Of a DNA stretch of 64,000 nt, positions 46,494 through 57,181 are shown piece by piece. Origin of the DNA: Acidiphilium iwatense (GTDB lineage: Bacteria > Pseudomonadota > Alphaproteobacteria > Acetobacterales > Acetobacteraceae); contig NZ_JAKGBZ010000010.1 in assembly GCF_021556475.1 (NCBI RefSeq), positions 48,056 through 112,055 on the forward strand, read 5' to 3'. A program made the position numbers and the translations under genes. Below the pieces are notes generated by a model. The model was not told the origin of the DNA. It did no database searches and saw only the letters and a program-made list of their open reading frames with translations. Every line of letters starts with the position of its first letter. The first letter of the stretch is position 1.

Positions 46494-48136
46494 TTGATCA
46501 CCGCGAGCTGGGGCAAAAAGAAATACTCGCCGCTGAACCGGAAATGCCTGAGCCGCGCCGAGACGAAATCGAGCCGGTTCACCGAAAGCAGGCTGGCGAC
46601 CACCGCGCGCCTGGTGATCTGGCGATCGACATGCGCCCAGATCGCGTCGCCCGCACGGGGATGTTTCAGCGAAATGAGCTCTGCGTGCGCCATCTCCGCA
46701 TCGATCGCGGGGTCGCAGAAACCCGAGATGTTGATCGAATTGTCCGAACCTTTCTTGAACGATTTACAGGAAAACAGCACGTTCAGAAAATCCGATGGCG
46801 CGGGATAATCCTGCGCCCAGTCGGTTATCGAAATCTGCACGTTGTTATTGGAATTCTGGATATAGGTGAACTGGAGATCGGGCGAGATCGGCTTGACGCT
46901 CGCCTTGAAGCCCAGCCTGTTCAGCACGCCCTGAAGATAGACGCCGAGTTGCCGGTACGGCGATTGAATCTGGGTCACCACCGTTACCTTCTGGCCGATC
47001 ATGCCGGATTTCTGCATGTAATGGCGGGCGCGCTTCCAATCGGGGGCCGACCAGTCCGCCCCAGGATTGCGGGTGAACGGACAATAGGGGACATAGCCCG
47101 GCATCTGCGGCGGCAGGATCTGGCAGGACGGGGTCGCGAGCGCATTGCCGCCGGACAGTTTCACAGCCGATTCCCGGTTCACTGCGTAATTCACCGCGAG
47201 CCGCGCATATTTGTTGTTGAACGGCGGAATGTTCACGTTCATCGGCGCATAGAAAAACCAGTTCACCGGCGTGATATGGATCTGCTTGGTGTAGTGGGTC
47301 GCCATCTGGTTCAGCCGGTCGGCCGGGGCGTTTTCATACATCCAGTCATATTGGCCGTTTTCCACCGCGGTCACCTGCGCCTCGGCGGACAGCCCGAACC
47401 GGTAGAGAATGCGGTTCGGAAATCCCTTCGGCTGGGCGATCGCGCTCCATTGATGAAAATGAGGATTGCGCACCATCACGATTCCGTTAGACGGATCGTA
47501 GCTTTTCACCATATAGGCGCCGGTTCCCGGAATCGGCATCGTTCCCATGTCGCGATCCGGCGTGTCGGCCGGCAGAATCGAGCCGAAGGGAACCGCGAGC
47601 TGGTCAAGAAACTCGGCATCGGGGTGGCGCAAATGAAATGTCACGGTGTTCGTCGCGGGATCGGCGATCAGGCCGGGCAGGGTGCAATGGCCGGGATGGG
47701 CAAGGCAGCGCCGCCCGCCGACGATCACGTCATACCAGGTGCCGGCATTCGGACTGTTCACCTTGAACAGCCGGCGGAACGAATGCACGACCGCCTGCAC
47801 GGTCACCGGCGCGCCGTTGGAAAATTCAATGCCATGGCGCAGATGAAACACGTAGGTCGTGCCATGATCGGTCGGTTTCGGCAGGTTGGTCGCAAGATCG
47901 GGCACGACCTCGATCGAACCGGGACCGCCCACCTTCGCGAAGGTGACCAGCCCGTCATACATTGCCTGGTAGATTTCCGCATAACGCAGCGTGTAGTTGA
48001 TCTGCGGATCGAACGACCCCGAAGCCGCTGTGGTTACGAGGCGCAGCGTTCCGCCGTATTCCGGGGTGTTGGTGGCGGCGCGCGCCGTGGCGAGGCTCGC
48101 GCCGAGGAGTAGAAATATCGCGAGGATTCGCCTCAT
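46490..48136 (-). CDS. Peptide ABC transporter substrate-binding protein (SBP_bac_5)
   Basis: 548 residues with a cleavable signal peptide ([19 protein letters not shown]). The mature start [23 protein letters not shown] and the [18 protein letters not shown] block are typical of the DppA/OppA family. The ligand is probably a peptide; opine or nickel receptors share the fold. Its ATG is four bases inside the end of trpS, an unusual coupling of a transporter to a tRNA synthetase gene. Confidence 0.9.
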   Translation of the reverse strand: MRRILAIFLLLGASLATARAATNTPEYGGTLRLVTTAASGSFDPQINYTLRYAEIYQAMYDGLVTFAKVGGPGSIEVVPDLATNLPKPTDHGTTYVFHLRHGIEFSNGAPVTVQAVVHSFRRLFKVNSPNAGTWYDVIVGGRRCLAHPGHCTLPGLIADPATNTVTFHLRHPDAEFLDQLAVPFGSILPADTPDRDMGTMPIPGTGAYMVKSYDPSNGIVMVRNPHFHQWSAIAQPKGFPNRILYRFGLSAEAQVTAVENGQYDWMYENAPADRLNQMATHYTKQIHITPVNWFFYAPMNVNIPPFNNKYARLAVNYAVNRESAVKLSGGNALATPSCQILPPQMPGYVPYCPFTRNPGADWSAPDWKRARHYMQKSGMIGQKVTVVTQIQSPYRQLGVYLQGVLNRLGFKASVKPISPDLQFTYIQNSNNNVQISITDWAQDYPAPSDFLNVLFSCKSFKKGSDNSINISGFCDPAIDAEMAHAELISLKHPRAGDAIWAHVDRQITRRAVVASLLSVNRLDFVSARLRHFRFSGEYFFLPQLAVIK

Positions 48137-49134
48137 CGCGCCGGCAGCAGCCCGACGATGCGCTCCGCCTCGCGAACGATCGGCTCCGCGATCGCCGCCG
48201 CCCGCGCGGCACCATCCTGCAGGATTCGCTCGATCGTGCCAGGGTCGGCGGCGAGCCGTGCGGCCTCCGCGCCGATCGGCGTGATCTTTGCGACGATCAG
48301 CTCGGTCAACCTCTCCTTGAACGTGCCGAAACCCTGGCCGCCATGGTCGCGCAGCACGTCGGCCACACGAGCGTCAGCCAAAGCCGCGTAGATGCCGACC
48401 AGATTGCGCGCCTCCGGCCGGCCGTCCAGATTCTCGGCGGACTCCGGCAAGGGCTCGGGATCGGTCTTGGCGCGGCGGATCTTCTGCGCGATCGTATCGG
48501 CGTCGTCGGTCAGGTTGATCCGGCTCTGATCGGACGCATCGGATTTCGACATCTTCTTCGTCCCGTCCCGCAAACTCATGATCCGCGCGGTCGTGCCGAT
48601 GATACGCGGTGTGATCGTCGGAAAGAACGCGATGCCGTAATCGTGATTGAATTTCTGCGCGATATCGTTGGCAAGTTCCAGATGCTGGCTCTGATCCTCG
48701 CCCACCGGCACTTCGGTCGCGTGATAGGTCAGAATATCGGCGGCCATCAGGTTCGGGTAGACGAACAGCCCGGTCGAGACGTTTTCCCGATCCTTGCCCG
48801 CCTTGTCCTTGAACTGGGTCATCCGGCCGAGCCAGCCGAACCGGGCGACGCAATTGAAAATCCAGGCGAGCCGCGCATGAGCGTGAACCGCCGATTGATG
48901 AAACAAAATACTGTGAACCGGGTCGATGCCGCAAGCAATGAGAAGGGCTGCGTTAGTGCGGGTCTGCGCGCGCAAGGCGTCCGGCTCCTGCCAGACCGTG
49001 ATCGCATGAAGATCGACCAGGCAATAGATGCTCTCGTTGCCCTCCTGCAACGCCGCCCAGTTCTGAATGGCGCCGAGATAATTGCCGAGATGCGCGATGC
49101 CGGTAGGCTGGATGCCCGAAAAAATGCGTGCCAT
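48133..49134 (-). CDS. trpS: Tryptophanyl-tRNA synthetase
   Basis: Class I synthetase, 333 residues. [18 protein letters not shown] contains the HIGH-like motif, [16 protein letters not shown] contains KMSKS, and LVDLHAITV and [16 protein letters not shown] fit TrpRS. It follows murJ by nine bases and overlaps the peptide receptor gene at its end. Confidence 0.96.
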   Translation of the reverse strand: MARIFSGIQPTGIAHLGNYLGAIQNWAALQEGNESIYCLVDLHAITVWQEPDALRAQTRTNAALLIACGIDPVHSILFHQSAVHAHARLAWIFNCVARFGWLGRMTQFKDKAGKDRENVSTGLFVYPNLMAADILTYHATEVPVGEDQSQHLELANDIAQKFNHDYGIAFFPTITPRIIGTTARIMSLRDGTKKMSKSDASDQSRINLTDDADTIAQKIRRAKTDPEPLPESAENLDGRPEARNLVGIYAALADARVADVLRDHGGQGFGTFKERLTELIVAKITPIGAEAARLAADPGTIERILQDGAARAAAIAEPIVREAERIVGLLPAR

Positions 49135-49143
49135 GGTCCTCTA

Positions 49144-50697
49144 TCAGCCGGCTTGCGCGGCCGGGTCAAGCGGGGGCGGGCGGCGCAGCAGGATGCGCAG
49201 TTCGTCCACCCGAAATGCCCCGATCGCCAGCCCGACCAGCGCGAAGATCGCGGTTCCGCCGGCAACCAGCAGAACCAGGCCGAGCGGCGCGGGCCATCCC
49301 ATGACACCCGCCCCGCGCAACAGCAAAAGCCCGGCGGCCATCACGGCGCATGCGATCGCGATTCGCGCGATCCGGCCGGTCAATCGCGCATCGGCGATGA
49401 AATCGCCGCGTTTCGCCAGCAGAAACGCCAGCATCCCCACATTGAACCAGGCGGCGATGCTGGTGGACAGCGCAATGCCCACCTGCTGGAGCGGATGCAT
49501 CAGGGCGAGATTGAACCCGAGATTGATCGCGACCGCGCCGATGCCGATTTTCACCGGCGTTTTCGTATCGCCCCGCGCGAAAAACCCCGGCGTGAACAGC
49601 TTCACCAGCACGAAAGCCGGCAGACCGGCGGCATAGGCTGCCAATGCCGCCGCACTGCGTGCCGCATCGGCGCCGGAAAAAGCGCCATGGGCGAACAGGG
49701 TCCGCATGATCGGCAGGCCGATCGCGCCGAGTGCCGCCGCACCCGGCAGGGTGAGCAGCAGCCCGAACTCGATCGCGCGGTTGAGCGTGCCACGCGCGGC
49801 CTCGGTCTCGCCGCGCCGGAACTGCCGCGACAGGCTGGGCAGAAGCGCCGTCGCCAGTGCCGCGCCGATCACGCCGAGCGGCAGCTGGTTCACCCGGTCG
49901 GCATAGTACAGAACCGAAACCGTGCCGTTCGGCAGCAGCGAGGCGATGATGGTATCGACCGTCAGATTGATCTGCGTCACCCCGGCGCCGATCAGTCCGG
50001 GGCCGAGCCGGCGCAGCACGATCCGCGCCCCCGGCGTCAGGCGCGGGCGGTGCAGCCGCAGCGGCACGCCGGCGCGCGCCATCGCCCGGCCGAGCAGAGC
50101 GAATTGCACGATCCCCGAAAGCGCGACGCCATAGGCCAACGCCTCCGGCACGCGCTGGCCCGCGCGGTGCAGAACGAACAATGCCCCGATGATACAGATA
50201 TTGAACAGAATCGGCGCGGCTGAGGCCGTCGTGAATCGACCGCGCGCGTTCAGCACCCCGGCGAACAAGGCGCACAGGCAGATCAGCCAGAGATAGGGAA
50301 AGGTGATGCGCGACAGCCGCACCGCCAGCGCGAATTTCGCGGGTTCCGCACGAAATCCCGGCGCCAGCGCATCGAGCAGGACCGGCATGAACACCATGCC
50401 GAGCAGCATCAGCGCGAACAGCCCGATCACCATGATCGAGGCGATCTCCTCGGCAAGGCGCCGCGCCGGGACGTCGCCTTCATGCGCGAGCGTGCCGGCA
50501 TAGGCTGGAATGAACGCCGCGCTGAACGCCCCCTCGCCGAACAGGCGGCGAAACAGGTTGGGCAGGCGAAGGGCGACGAAAAACGCATCCGCCGCCGGAC
50601 CGGCGCCGAGCATCGCCGCGATCAATATGTCGCGCAGGAAGCCGAGAACCCGGCTCCCCATCGTCCAGGCGCCAACGGTCAGCGCATTGCGGATCAT
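49144..50697 (-). CDS. murJ: Lipid II flippase MurJ
   Basis: A MOP-superfamily protein of 517 residues and about fourteen helices that moves lipid II across the inner membrane for peptidoglycan synthesis. N-terminal motifs SRVLGFLRDILIAAMLGAGPAADAFFVALRLPNLFRRLFGEGAFSAAFIP (in consecutive pieces) are diagnostic. It is the first gene of the murJ-trpS-peptide transporter run. Confidence 0.95.
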   Translation of the reverse strand: MIRNALTVGAWTMGSRVLGFLRDILIAAMLGAGPAADAFFVALRLPNLFRRLFGEGAFSAAFIPAYAGTLAHEGDVPARRLAEEIASIMVIGLFALMLLGMVFMPVLLDALAPGFRAEPAKFALAVRLSRITFPYLWLICLCALFAGVLNARGRFTTASAAPILFNICIIGALFVLHRAGQRVPEALAYGVALSGIVQFALLGRAMARAGVPLRLHRPRLTPGARIVLRRLGPGLIGAGVTQINLTVDTIIASLLPNGTVSVLYYADRVNQLPLGVIGAALATALLPSLSRQFRRGETEAARGTLNRAIEFGLLLTLPGAAALGAIGLPIMRTLFAHGAFSGADAARSAAALAAYAAGLPAFVLVKLFTPGFFARGDTKTPVKIGIGAVAINLGFNLALMHPLQQVGIALSTSIAAWFNVGMLAFLLAKRGDFIADARLTGRIARIAIACAVMAAGLLLLRGAGVMGWPAPLGLVLLVAGGTAIFALVGLAIGAFRVDELRILLRRPPPLDPAAQAG

Positions 50698-50772
50698 CGG
50701 CCTGCTCTAGCCCGACGCACGCGCGGTTTCCAGCCGCTCGATTGGCGGACGCGGTTCTGCTAGTGAGCCGCC

Positions 50773-51444
50773 ATGGACACGATCTATCGCGGCGATCTTT
50801 CGACCCAGGCCGGGCGCCGCAACGCGTGGCTCGACGCGCTGTTCGTCGATCATGCGGTGCTGCGTCTCGGCTGGACCAATTTCGCCACGGTCGCACCGGG
50901 GGCTTTGTATCGCTCGAACCATCCGGTGCCGTTCCAACTCGCGCGGTTCACCCGCAAGGCGGGGCTGCGCACGGTCATCAACCTGCGCGGTCAATGTCGC
51001 AACGGGTCCGATGCGCTGTCGCGCGACGCGGCATCCCGGCTCGGGCTCGATTTCTTCGACATGGCGCTGGACTCGCGCGGCGCCCCGCAGCGCGACCGTA
51101 TTCTCCGGCTCGCCGAAATCTATCGCACCATGAACCGCCCGGCACTGATTCACTGCAAATCCGGGGCCGATCGCGCCGGCATCGCCGCCGCGCTGTTCAT
51201 CCTGGTCGAAGGCGGAACCGTCGCCGAGGCGCGGCGCCAACTCAGCCTGCGGTTCGGCCATATCAGGCAGTCGAACACCGGCATTCTTGATGCGTTTCTT
51301 GACGCCTACGAAAAAGACGGCGAGGGTCGCAAGGCGTTTCTCGACTGGGTCGCCCAGGATTACGACGAACAGGCCCTGCGCGCGCGGTTTTCGTCGTGGT
51401 CGTTCGCGCGCTTCGTCAACGACAGGCTGCTTGCGCGCGAGTAA
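50773..51444 (+). CDS. Dual-specificity-like protein phosphatase
   Basis: 223 residues. The P-loop is HCKSGADRAG with nucleophile Cys128 and Arg134 (C-x5-R). An upstream YRSNHPVPFQLARF and VINLRG match bacterial Siw14-like tyrosine phosphatases. The general-acid Asp is probably in DMALDSRG (residues 96-103). Substrate unknown; inositol phosphates or phosphotyrosine are options. It is divergent from murJ and converges with the DUF4167 gene three bases away. Confidence 0.82.
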   Translation: MDTIYRGDLSTQAGRRNAWLDALFVDHAVLRLGWTNFATVAPGALYRSNHPVPFQLARFTRKAGLRTVINLRGQCRNGSDALSRDAASRLGLDFFDMALDSRGAPQRDRILRLAEIYRTMNRPALIHCKSGADRAGIAAALFILVEGGTVAEARRQLSLRFGHIRQSNTGILDAFLDAYEKDGEGRKAFLDWVAQDYDEQALRARFSSWSFARFVNDRLLARE

Positions 51445-51447
51445 TGG

Positions 51448-51900
51448 TTACGCTTCCGGCGGCACCGCGCTGATCGGAATTTCCCTGGGCTCGATCGGCG
51501 GTTGATCGCCGATTCCGGCCGCGGCGGCAGGAAAATCGCCGTCGTTCTGGTCTTCGGCCGTTTCGCGGCGTCCATTGATGTGGCCGTTCTGCCCCTGTGC
51601 GTGGCCGCCGTGCTGGCCGCCATGAACACCTTGAGCCTGATTCATCGCGGTGATGATGCGGAAATAGTGCTCGGCATACTGGAAATAGCTTTCCGCCAGC
51701 ACCCGGTCGCCACCACTCGAAGCATCGCGGCCCATTTGCTGGTATTTGTCGAACAGTTGCTGCGCCGTGCCGCGCACGCGCTGCTCCGGTCCATTGCTGT
51801 CGAATACGTGATTGCGATTGAGTGGCGCGCCACTCTGGAAGTTGCGGAAATTACCGCCACCGCCCCGGTTGTTGCGCCCGCGCATACGTTTGATATTCAT
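51448..51900 (-). CDS. DUF4167 domain protein
   Basis: 150 residues. The conserved block RGTAQQLFDKYQQMGRDASSGGDRVLAESYFQYAEHYFRI (in consecutive pieces) defines DUF4167, found downstream of prfA-prmC in many Alphaproteobacteria. The N-terminus is Arg/Gly/Asn-rich, like an RNA-binding tail, and the C-terminus is low-complexity. Function is not established. It lies 260 bases after prmC on the same strand. Confidence 0.85.
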   Translation of the reverse strand: MNIKRMRGRNNRGGGGNFRNFQSGAPLNRNHVFDSNGPEQRVRGTAQQLFDKYQQMGRDASSGGDRVLAESYFQYAEHYFRIITAMNQAQGVHGGQHGGHAQGQNGHINGRRETAEDQNDGDFPAAAAGIGDQPPIEPREIPISAVPPEA

Positions 51901-52160
51901 CGAAATCGGTCATCCTGTTAAAGTGCGGCCAGGAACGCGGCGGGTCGTAAACCCTCCCAATCGTCCCGAACAAGTCGCTAATGGCACAAGAAGGCATGCG
52001 CATTTAAGCGGAATCTACCCATGTGCCGCCCTTGGTTTTGCAAGGGAGTGCAGGTGAATTGTCAGGATTTATCCAAACGGGAGGACTTAATCCATAACCT
52101 TGACCCGCTTTTGGTAAATAGCGCCGAATGGCCGATTCACCAAATGGTTTTTTTGTCATT
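51901..52160. other. 260-base gap between prmC and the DUF4167 gene
   Basis: The stretch is less GC-rich than its surroundings. TTTGGT and ACCAAA flank the segment around 52110-52145 as a loose inverted repeat, and a T-run follows on the plus strand. It probably holds the promoter of the DUF4167 gene. A short open frame (52021-52269) overlaps the prmC end antisense and does not look coding. Confidence 0.3.
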
Positions 52161-52994
52161 CTATGTGGTTCTGGTCATGACGATTGCGCGGGGCACACCT
52201 GCGAGATCTGCGTGGCCATCGGTTTCAAGCGCGCAGGTACGGGCTAACGCGGCAATCTCGTCATACTGACCTGCCCCGGATTCGACGATCGCGATTCCGC
52301 CCGGCGCCATCTGGCCGGGTAGTGCCGCGATGATCCGCCGATAGGCGTCAAGCCCGTCCGGTCCGCCGTCGAGCGCCAATACCGGCTCATGCCTGGTCAC
52401 TTCGGGCATCAGCGAGGCGATGTCATTGCTGCGAATATAAGGCGGGTTCGCCAGGATGAGATCGAACTGTCCAGCGAGCGCGTCGCCCCAGTCGCCGGCG
52501 AAGAACGCGGTCCGATCGGCAAGGCCGAGACGGGCGGCATTATCGCGCGCGAGCGAGGTGGCGGCCGGCACGCGATCGACGCCGATTCCGAAGGCGCCGG
52601 GAAATTCGACGAGAGCGGCGAGCAGAAGCGCGCCGGTGCCGGTGCCGAGATCAAGAATCCGGCGCACCCGCACCCGGTCGGGGCAATGGCGCAGCGCTGC
52701 CTCGATCAGGGTTTCGGTATCCGGGCGTGGAATCAGGGTTGCGGGCGAAACCGCGAGATCGAGGCTCCAGAACTCGCGATGCCCGGTGATATAGGCCAGT
52801 GGTTCGCGGGCCGCCCGCCGCGCCGCGAACGCCAAACCCGCACCATCCGGCACCGCATCGCGGCTCCAGAGCGCGCCGACGTCGCACCCCAGCGCATGAG
52901 CCAGAATCAGCCGCGCCTCGCGCCGTGCGCCGGGAATGCCGGCAGCCTCCAGCATCGCCGCGATTCGCGCGATCGCTTCGCCGAGGGGAATCAT
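52161..52994 (-). CDS. prmC: Release factor glutamine methyltransferase
   Basis: Methylates the Gln of the GGQ motif in peptide release factors. 277 residues. An N-terminal helical domain is followed by a Rossmann methyltransferase with [13 protein letters not shown] (115-127) and the catalytic NPPY at 183-186. It overlaps the start of prmC's substrate gene order (prfA) by four bases, the usual arrangement. Confidence 0.95.
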   Translation of the reverse strand: MIPLGEAIARIAAMLEAAGIPGARREARLILAHALGCDVGALWSRDAVPDGAGLAFAARRAAREPLAYITGHREFWSLDLAVSPATLIPRPDTETLIEAALRHCPDRVRVRRILDLGTGTGALLLAALVEFPGAFGIGVDRVPAATSLARDNAARLGLADRTAFFAGDWGDALAGQFDLILANPPYIRSNDIASLMPEVTRHEPVLALDGGPDGLDAYRRIIAALPGQMAPGGIAIVESGAGQYDEIAALARTCALETDGHADLAGVPRAIVMTRTT

Positions 52995-54046
52995 GTCGTC
53001 GCGGCGAGGCGGGCCGCCTGATCTTCCTCGGTCAGCGCATCGATGATCTCGTCGAATTCGCCCTGCATCACCCGGTCGAGCTTGTAGAGCGTGAGATTGA
53101 TGCGATGGTCGGTCACCCGGCCTTGCGGAAAATTATAGGTACGAATCCGTTCCGAACGATCGCCGGTGCCGACCTGTGATTTCCGGTCGGCCGCCCGGTC
53201 GGCGGCATTGCGCGCGCGCGATTGCTCGTAAAGCCGGGCACGCAAAATCTTCATCGCCTTCGCGCGGTTCTTGTGCTGGCTGCGTTCTTCCTGCATCGCC
53301 ACGACGATTCCCGTCGGAATATGCGTGATGCGCACGGCGCTTTCGGTTTTGTTCACGTGCTGGCCGCCGGCGCCCGACGCGCGATAGACGTCGATCCTGA
53401 GATCAGAGTCGGCGATATCGACATCGACCTCTTCGGCTTCGGGCAGCACCGCGACGGTGATGGTCGAGGTGTGAATTCGGCCTTGCGCCTCGGTGGCCGG
53501 TACGCGTTGCACCCGGTGCACGCCGCTCTCGTATTTCAGCCGCGCGAAAACCGAGCGTCCATTGATCTCGGCGATGCCTTCCTTCAGGCCGCCCAGTTCG
53601 GTTTCGGTATAGTCGAGACTCTCGAAGCGCCAGCCGCGCTGATCGGCATAACGCCGATAGGCGCCGAACAACTCGGCGGCGAACAATGCCGCCTCGTCGC
53701 CGCCGGCGGCGGGGCGGATTTCCAGAATTGCGGCACGATCGTCGGCTTCATCGCGCGGCAGGAGGGCGAGGCTGATTTCGCGCTCCAGAACCGGAAGCCG
53801 CTCGCGCAATTCGGCGAGTTCCGCATCGGCGAGTTCTCGCAATTCGGGGTCGGCGCGTGCCGCCTCCGCTTCCGCACGGGCACGTTCGGCCTCTCGAAAG
53901 GCGATGACCCTCTCTTCGAGCGTTTCGATTTCGGCGAGTTCGCGCGAGGCCGCGACGAAGGCTTCCCCGCTGAGCCCGGAGGCGAGCATCGCGCGCAATT
54001 CGGCGGCGCGTTCGACGATCCGGTCGAGTTTGCCGGCCAGACTCAT
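52991..54046 (-). CDS. prfA: Peptide chain release factor 1
   Basis: 351 residues. Reads UAA/UAG: the tripeptide PAT at residues 183-185 marks RF1. The GGQ that triggers hydrolysis is at 227-229 in [15 protein letters not shown]. It overlaps hisS and prmC by four bases on either side. Confidence 0.97.
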   Translation of the reverse strand: MSLAGKLDRIVERAAELRAMLASGLSGEAFVAASRELAEIETLEERVIAFREAERARAEAEAARADPELRELADAELAELRERLPVLEREISLALLPRDEADDRAAILEIRPAAGGDEAALFAAELFGAYRRYADQRGWRFESLDYTETELGGLKEGIAEINGRSVFARLKYESGVHRVQRVPATEAQGRIHTSTITVAVLPEAEEVDVDIADSDLRIDVYRASGAGGQHVNKTESAVRITHIPTGIVVAMQEERSQHKNRAKAMKILRARLYEQSRARNAADRAADRKSQVGTGDRSERIRTYNFPQGRVTDHRINLTLYKLDRVMQGEFDEIIDALTEEDQAARLAATT

Positions 54047-55278
54047 CGCAACAGGGCGGCGAGATCGCCGATCGCGACCTCGCGCTGCGTGCCGTCATCG
54101 AGAAATTTCACCGCAACCGCATCGCGCGCCAGCTCATCTTCGCCGATGATGATGGCGGCACGGGCATGAATGCGATTTGCCCGCTCCATCCGGCGTTTGA
54201 CATTGCCGCGATAGGCCATTTCGGCGGCGATGCCGGCATTGCGCAGGCGGTTCAGAATGCCGAGGGCTGCCGGATATTGCGCCTCACCCATCGGGATGAC
54301 CGCGATCATGCTGGCTGCTTCAGGCACATCGGCGAGCAGCATGGCGAGGCGTTCGATGCCCGCGCCCCAGCCGATTCCGGGAATCGACGGTCCGCCCATC
54401 TGTTCCATCAGCCCGTCGTAACGGCCGCCGCCGAGCACGGTTCCCTGGGCCCCGAGTTCGGTGGTCACGAATTCAAACGCCGTGTGATTGTAATAGTCGA
54501 ATCCCCGCACGATGCGGGGATTTTCGACGAAAGGGATGCCGAACTGCGCGAGGGCGGACTTCACGCCGTCATAGAACGCCGCCGATTCGGCGTTCAGATG
54601 GTCATAGATCACGGGTGCGGCAGCGAGCAGGGCGATGTCGCCGGAATCCTTGGAATCGAGGATGCGCAGCGGATTTCTGGCAAGCCGGGTCCGGCTGTCC
54701 GCCGAAAGATCAGCCTCATAACGTGACAAATAATCCACTAACGCTGTGCGATAGGCGTCGCGGCTCGCTTTGTCGCCCAGCGTGTTGATATTGAGAACGG
54801 TACCGTCGGCGATGCCGAGCTCGCGCAGAATCTGCCAGCCGCAGGCGATGGCTTCGGCATCGGCCAGCGGTTCGGCGGCGCCGATGATCTCGAAATCGAT
54901 CTGGTGGAACTGGCGGTAACGGCCTTTTTGCGGCCGCTCGTAGCGGAACATCGGACCCTGAAAGAAGATTTTCTGTGGCAGGGTCTGGGTGAGACCGTTG
55001 GAGATCACCGCGCGGCAGATGCCGGCGGTCGCCTCCGGGCGCAGGGTAATGCTCTCGCCGCTCCGGTCTTCGAAAGTATACATCTCCTTGGTCACGACAT
55101 CGGAGGTTTCGCCCAGCGTACGGGCGAAGACAGCAGTGGATTCGAAAATCGGCGTCGCCCATTCCGATGCACCGTACAGCGCGGTGACGCGGCGCGCGGT
55201 ATCCACCACGCGGAAATGCCGCCGTGCATCGTCGCCGATCAGGTCGCGGGTGCCGCGCACGGGTTGCAGGGCTTTCAT
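54043..55278 (-). CDS. hisS: Histidyl-tRNA synthetase
   Basis: Class II synthetase, 411 residues. Motifs: [17 protein letters not shown] at the start, [38 protein letters not shown] (motif 2, in two pieces), and the His-specific [13 protein letters not shown] and LGGGRYDGL. It is 16 bases after the NYN gene and overlaps prfA. Confidence 0.97.
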   Translation of the reverse strand: MKALQPVRGTRDLIGDDARRHFRVVDTARRVTALYGASEWATPIFESTAVFARTLGETSDVVTKEMYTFEDRSGESITLRPEATAGICRAVISNGLTQTLPQKIFFQGPMFRYERPQKGRYRQFHQIDFEIIGAAEPLADAEAIACGWQILRELGIADGTVLNINTLGDKASRDAYRTALVDYLSRYEADLSADSRTRLARNPLRILDSKDSGDIALLAAAPVIYDHLNAESAAFYDGVKSALAQFGIPFVENPRIVRGFDYYNHTAFEFVTTELGAQGTVLGGGRYDGLMEQMGGPSIPGIGWGAGIERLAMLLADVPEAASMIAVIPMGEAQYPAALGILNRLRNAGIAAEMAYRGNVKRRMERANRIHARAAIIIGEDELARDAVAVKFLDDGTQREVAIGDLAALLR

Positions 55279-55294
55279 GGTTGACCAGCAATTA

Positions 55295-55897
55295 TCAAGG
55301 CAGTGTTACAGAACGAACGAAGTCAACGTGTTGACGTAATTCACCGATCACGCTGCCGCCGGGAAGATCGGCCAGAACAACCTGTAACCCGCACTTGCGA
55401 GCGCGTTTGAACGCGGGGATACAATCCGTATCGGCAGTAAAAACGATCAAACGATCAACCGTGCGGGCATCTCCGTACGTCGCGATATCGAGACCGATCC
55501 GCATATCCACACCTTTTTGTTCGAAATCCGGCTTGAAATCGGCATCTTTCAGGGTTGCGGGAGCTACCGGTACGGTTTTCGGTACGAATCCGCGAAACTT
55601 CAGAATACCCCGCCGGACCGCAAAGAGATTGCGTTCCGCGAGATCGTCGAGCCATGCGCCACTATCTTTGAATTCCTTGAATTCGCCGCTAACGGGAAGC
55701 TTCACTTTCCCGTTAAAGGGAGGACAATCGTAATATAAAACCCGCAAAACCTCTTCGGCATCGAAAGCATTCATTTCCTGGCTAATTACGGCAGCTTGAG
55801 CCAATCTTTCGATGTAGTCGGGGTTATACGTCTTGCCGGCTTTGCGCACGATCACGCGCGTATATCCGCCATCCATTAGGATCGCTACTTTTTTCAT
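55295..55897 (-). CDS. NYN-domain (LabA/DUF88-like) protein
   Basis: 200 residues of the PIN-like NYN family, which includes nucleases acting on RNA. Acidic active-site positions appear as VAILMDGGY at the N-terminus and [14 protein letters not shown] near residue 155, with a middle [15 protein letters not shown]. The start ATG at 55897 gives [11 protein letters not shown]. Its base composition is visibly more A+T-rich than the neighbours, and it separates ispG from hisS, which are often adjacent, so it looks acquired. It has its own palindrome and leader hairpin. Confidence 0.78.
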   Translation of the reverse strand: MKKVAILMDGGYTRVIVRKAGKTYNPDYIERLAQAAVISQEMNAFDAEEVLRVLYYDCPPFNGKVKLPVSGEFKEFKDSGAWLDDLAERNLFAVRRGILKFRGFVPKTVPVAPATLKDADFKPDFEQKGVDMRIGLDIATYGDARTVDRLIVFTADTDCIPAFKRARKCGLQVVLADLPGGSVIGELRQHVDFVRSVTLP

Positions 55898-55911
55898 GAC
55901 GCGCACCCATT

Positions 55912-55937
55912 AAAAACCCCGCGCTTTTGGCGCGGGG
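55912..55937 (-). terminator. Terminator-like leader hairpin before the NYN gene
   Basis: On the minus strand CCCCGCGC pairs with GCGCGGGG (55930-55937 with 55917-55924, loop TTTTG on the plus strand), followed directly by five T residues (55916-55912). It ends 14 bases before the NYN start. It could terminate ispG or act as an attenuator for the NYN gene. A smaller GCCCG-CCTA-CGGGC hairpin (55950-55963) lies just upstream. Confidence 0.7.
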
Positions 55938-55973
55938 CGCAGAAGACAAGCCCGCCTACGGGCGTATCGGAAT

Positions 55974-55993
55974 AATCACATAATTATGTGATT
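55974..55993. promoter_or_regulatory. 20-bp perfect AT-rich palindrome upstream of the NYN gene
   Basis: AATCACATAATTATGTGATT is identical on both strands, with no spacer. It lies between the ispG stop and the terminator-like hairpin, about 77 bases upstream of the NYN ATG. Its symmetry and AT content suit an operator for a dimeric regulator overlapping a promoter; the regulator is unknown. Confidence 0.5.
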
Positions 55994-56010
55994 CAGCAAA
56001 AAAGTCAATC

Positions 56011-57135
56011 TTATTCCGCCGCTTGCTTTTCCCGTGCCGCCTGTTCCTGGATCTGCGCCGCGCGCGTCTCGACCAGGGAAACCACGTGATCGATCATCGC
56101 ATCGCCTTCGATCGTGTGGTCGGTCTTGCCGGCGGCATAGATCATGTGCCGCCCGTTGCCGCCGCCGGTCACGCCGAGATCGGTCATCAGCGCCTCGCCC
56201 GGCCCGTTCACCACGCAGCCGATGATCGAGAGGGTGATCGGCGTTTCGATATGGGCGAGCCGGTCTTCCAGCTTGGCGACCGTGTCGATCACGTTGAACC
56301 CCTGGCGCGCGCAGGACGGGCAGGAAATGATCCGCACGCCGCGATGGCGGATGCCGAGGGATTTCAGGATATCCCAGCCGACCATCACCTCTTCCTCGGG
56401 CTCCGCCGAGAGCGAGACCCGCATGGTGTCGCCAATCCCGGCCCACAGCAGCGAGCCCAGCCCGATCGAGGATTTCACCGTCCCGGTGCGCCGCCCGCCC
56501 GCCTCGGTGATGCCGATATGCAGCGGATGGTCGCACACCTCGGCAAGCTGCTGATATGCCGCGACCGCGAGAAACACATCCGAGGCCTTCACGCTGATCT
56601 TGAACTCGTGAAAATCGTGATCCTGCAGAATCTTCGCGTGTTCGAGGGCGGATTCGACCAGCGCGTCGGGGTTCGGCTCGCCGTATTTTTCCAGCAGATG
56701 CCGCTCCAGCGACCCGGCATTGACGCCGATGCGCATCGAACAGCCATGGTCGCGCGCGGCCTTGATCACCTCGCGCACCCGTTCGGCGCTGCCGATATTG
56801 CCGGGGTTGATGCGCAGGCAGGCGGCACCGGCCTTCGCTGCCTCGATCGCGCGCTTGTAGTGAAAATGAATGTCGGCCACCACCGGCACGTTCACCTGCC
56901 GCACGATGTCGGCCAGCGCCGCGGTGCTCGCCTCGTCCGGGCAGGAGACCCGCACGATATCGACCCCGGCGCGTTCGGCGCGATGGATCTGTGCCACCGT
57001 CGCCGCCACATCATCGGTCGGCGTGTTGGTCATGGTCTGCACCGTCACCGGCGCGTCGCCGCCGACTTTCACCGCACCGACGCTGATCTGGCGGGATTTG
57101 CGGCGGTCGATCTGCTGATATTCGCGATAATTCAT
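56011..57135 (-). CDS. ispG: 4-hydroxy-3-methylbut-2-enyl diphosphate synthase
   Basis: Penultimate step of the MEP isoprenoid pathway, with a [4Fe-4S] cluster. 374 residues. The TIM-barrel start [22 protein letters not shown] and ADIHFHYK are diagnostic. Cluster cysteines lie in [11 protein letters not shown] and [15 protein letters not shown] 57135 ([17 protein letters not shown]) is used; the frame extends upstream into the end of rodZ without similarity. Isoprenoids also feed hopanoid synthesis. Confidence 0.97.
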   Translation of the reverse strand: MNYREYQQIDRRKSRQISVGAVKVGGDAPVTVQTMTNTPTDDVAATVAQIHRAERAGVDIVRVSCPDEASTAALADIVRQVNVPVVADIHFHYKRAIEAAKAGAACLRINPGNIGSAERVREVIKAARDHGCSMRIGVNAGSLERHLLEKYGEPNPDALVESALEHAKILQDHDFHEFKISVKASDVFLAVAAYQQLAEVCDHPLHIGITEAGGRRTGTVKSSIGLGSLLWAGIGDTMRVSLSAEPEEEVMVGWDILKSLGIRHRGVRIISCPSCARQGFNVIDTVAKLEDRLAHIETPITLSIIGCVVNGPGEALMTDLGVTGGGNGRHMIYAAGKTDHTIEGDAMIDHVVSLVETRAAQIQEQAAREKQAAE

Positions 57136-57181
57136 GAGTTGGCTTTCGAAGAACGGGAATTTCCGAAATAAGGAAGTAATC

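Noticed and set aside
52021..52269. A small plus-strand gene between DUF4167 and prmC
   Set aside because: It overlaps the end of prmC, has no ribosome site or recognisable features, and the composition looks intergenic.
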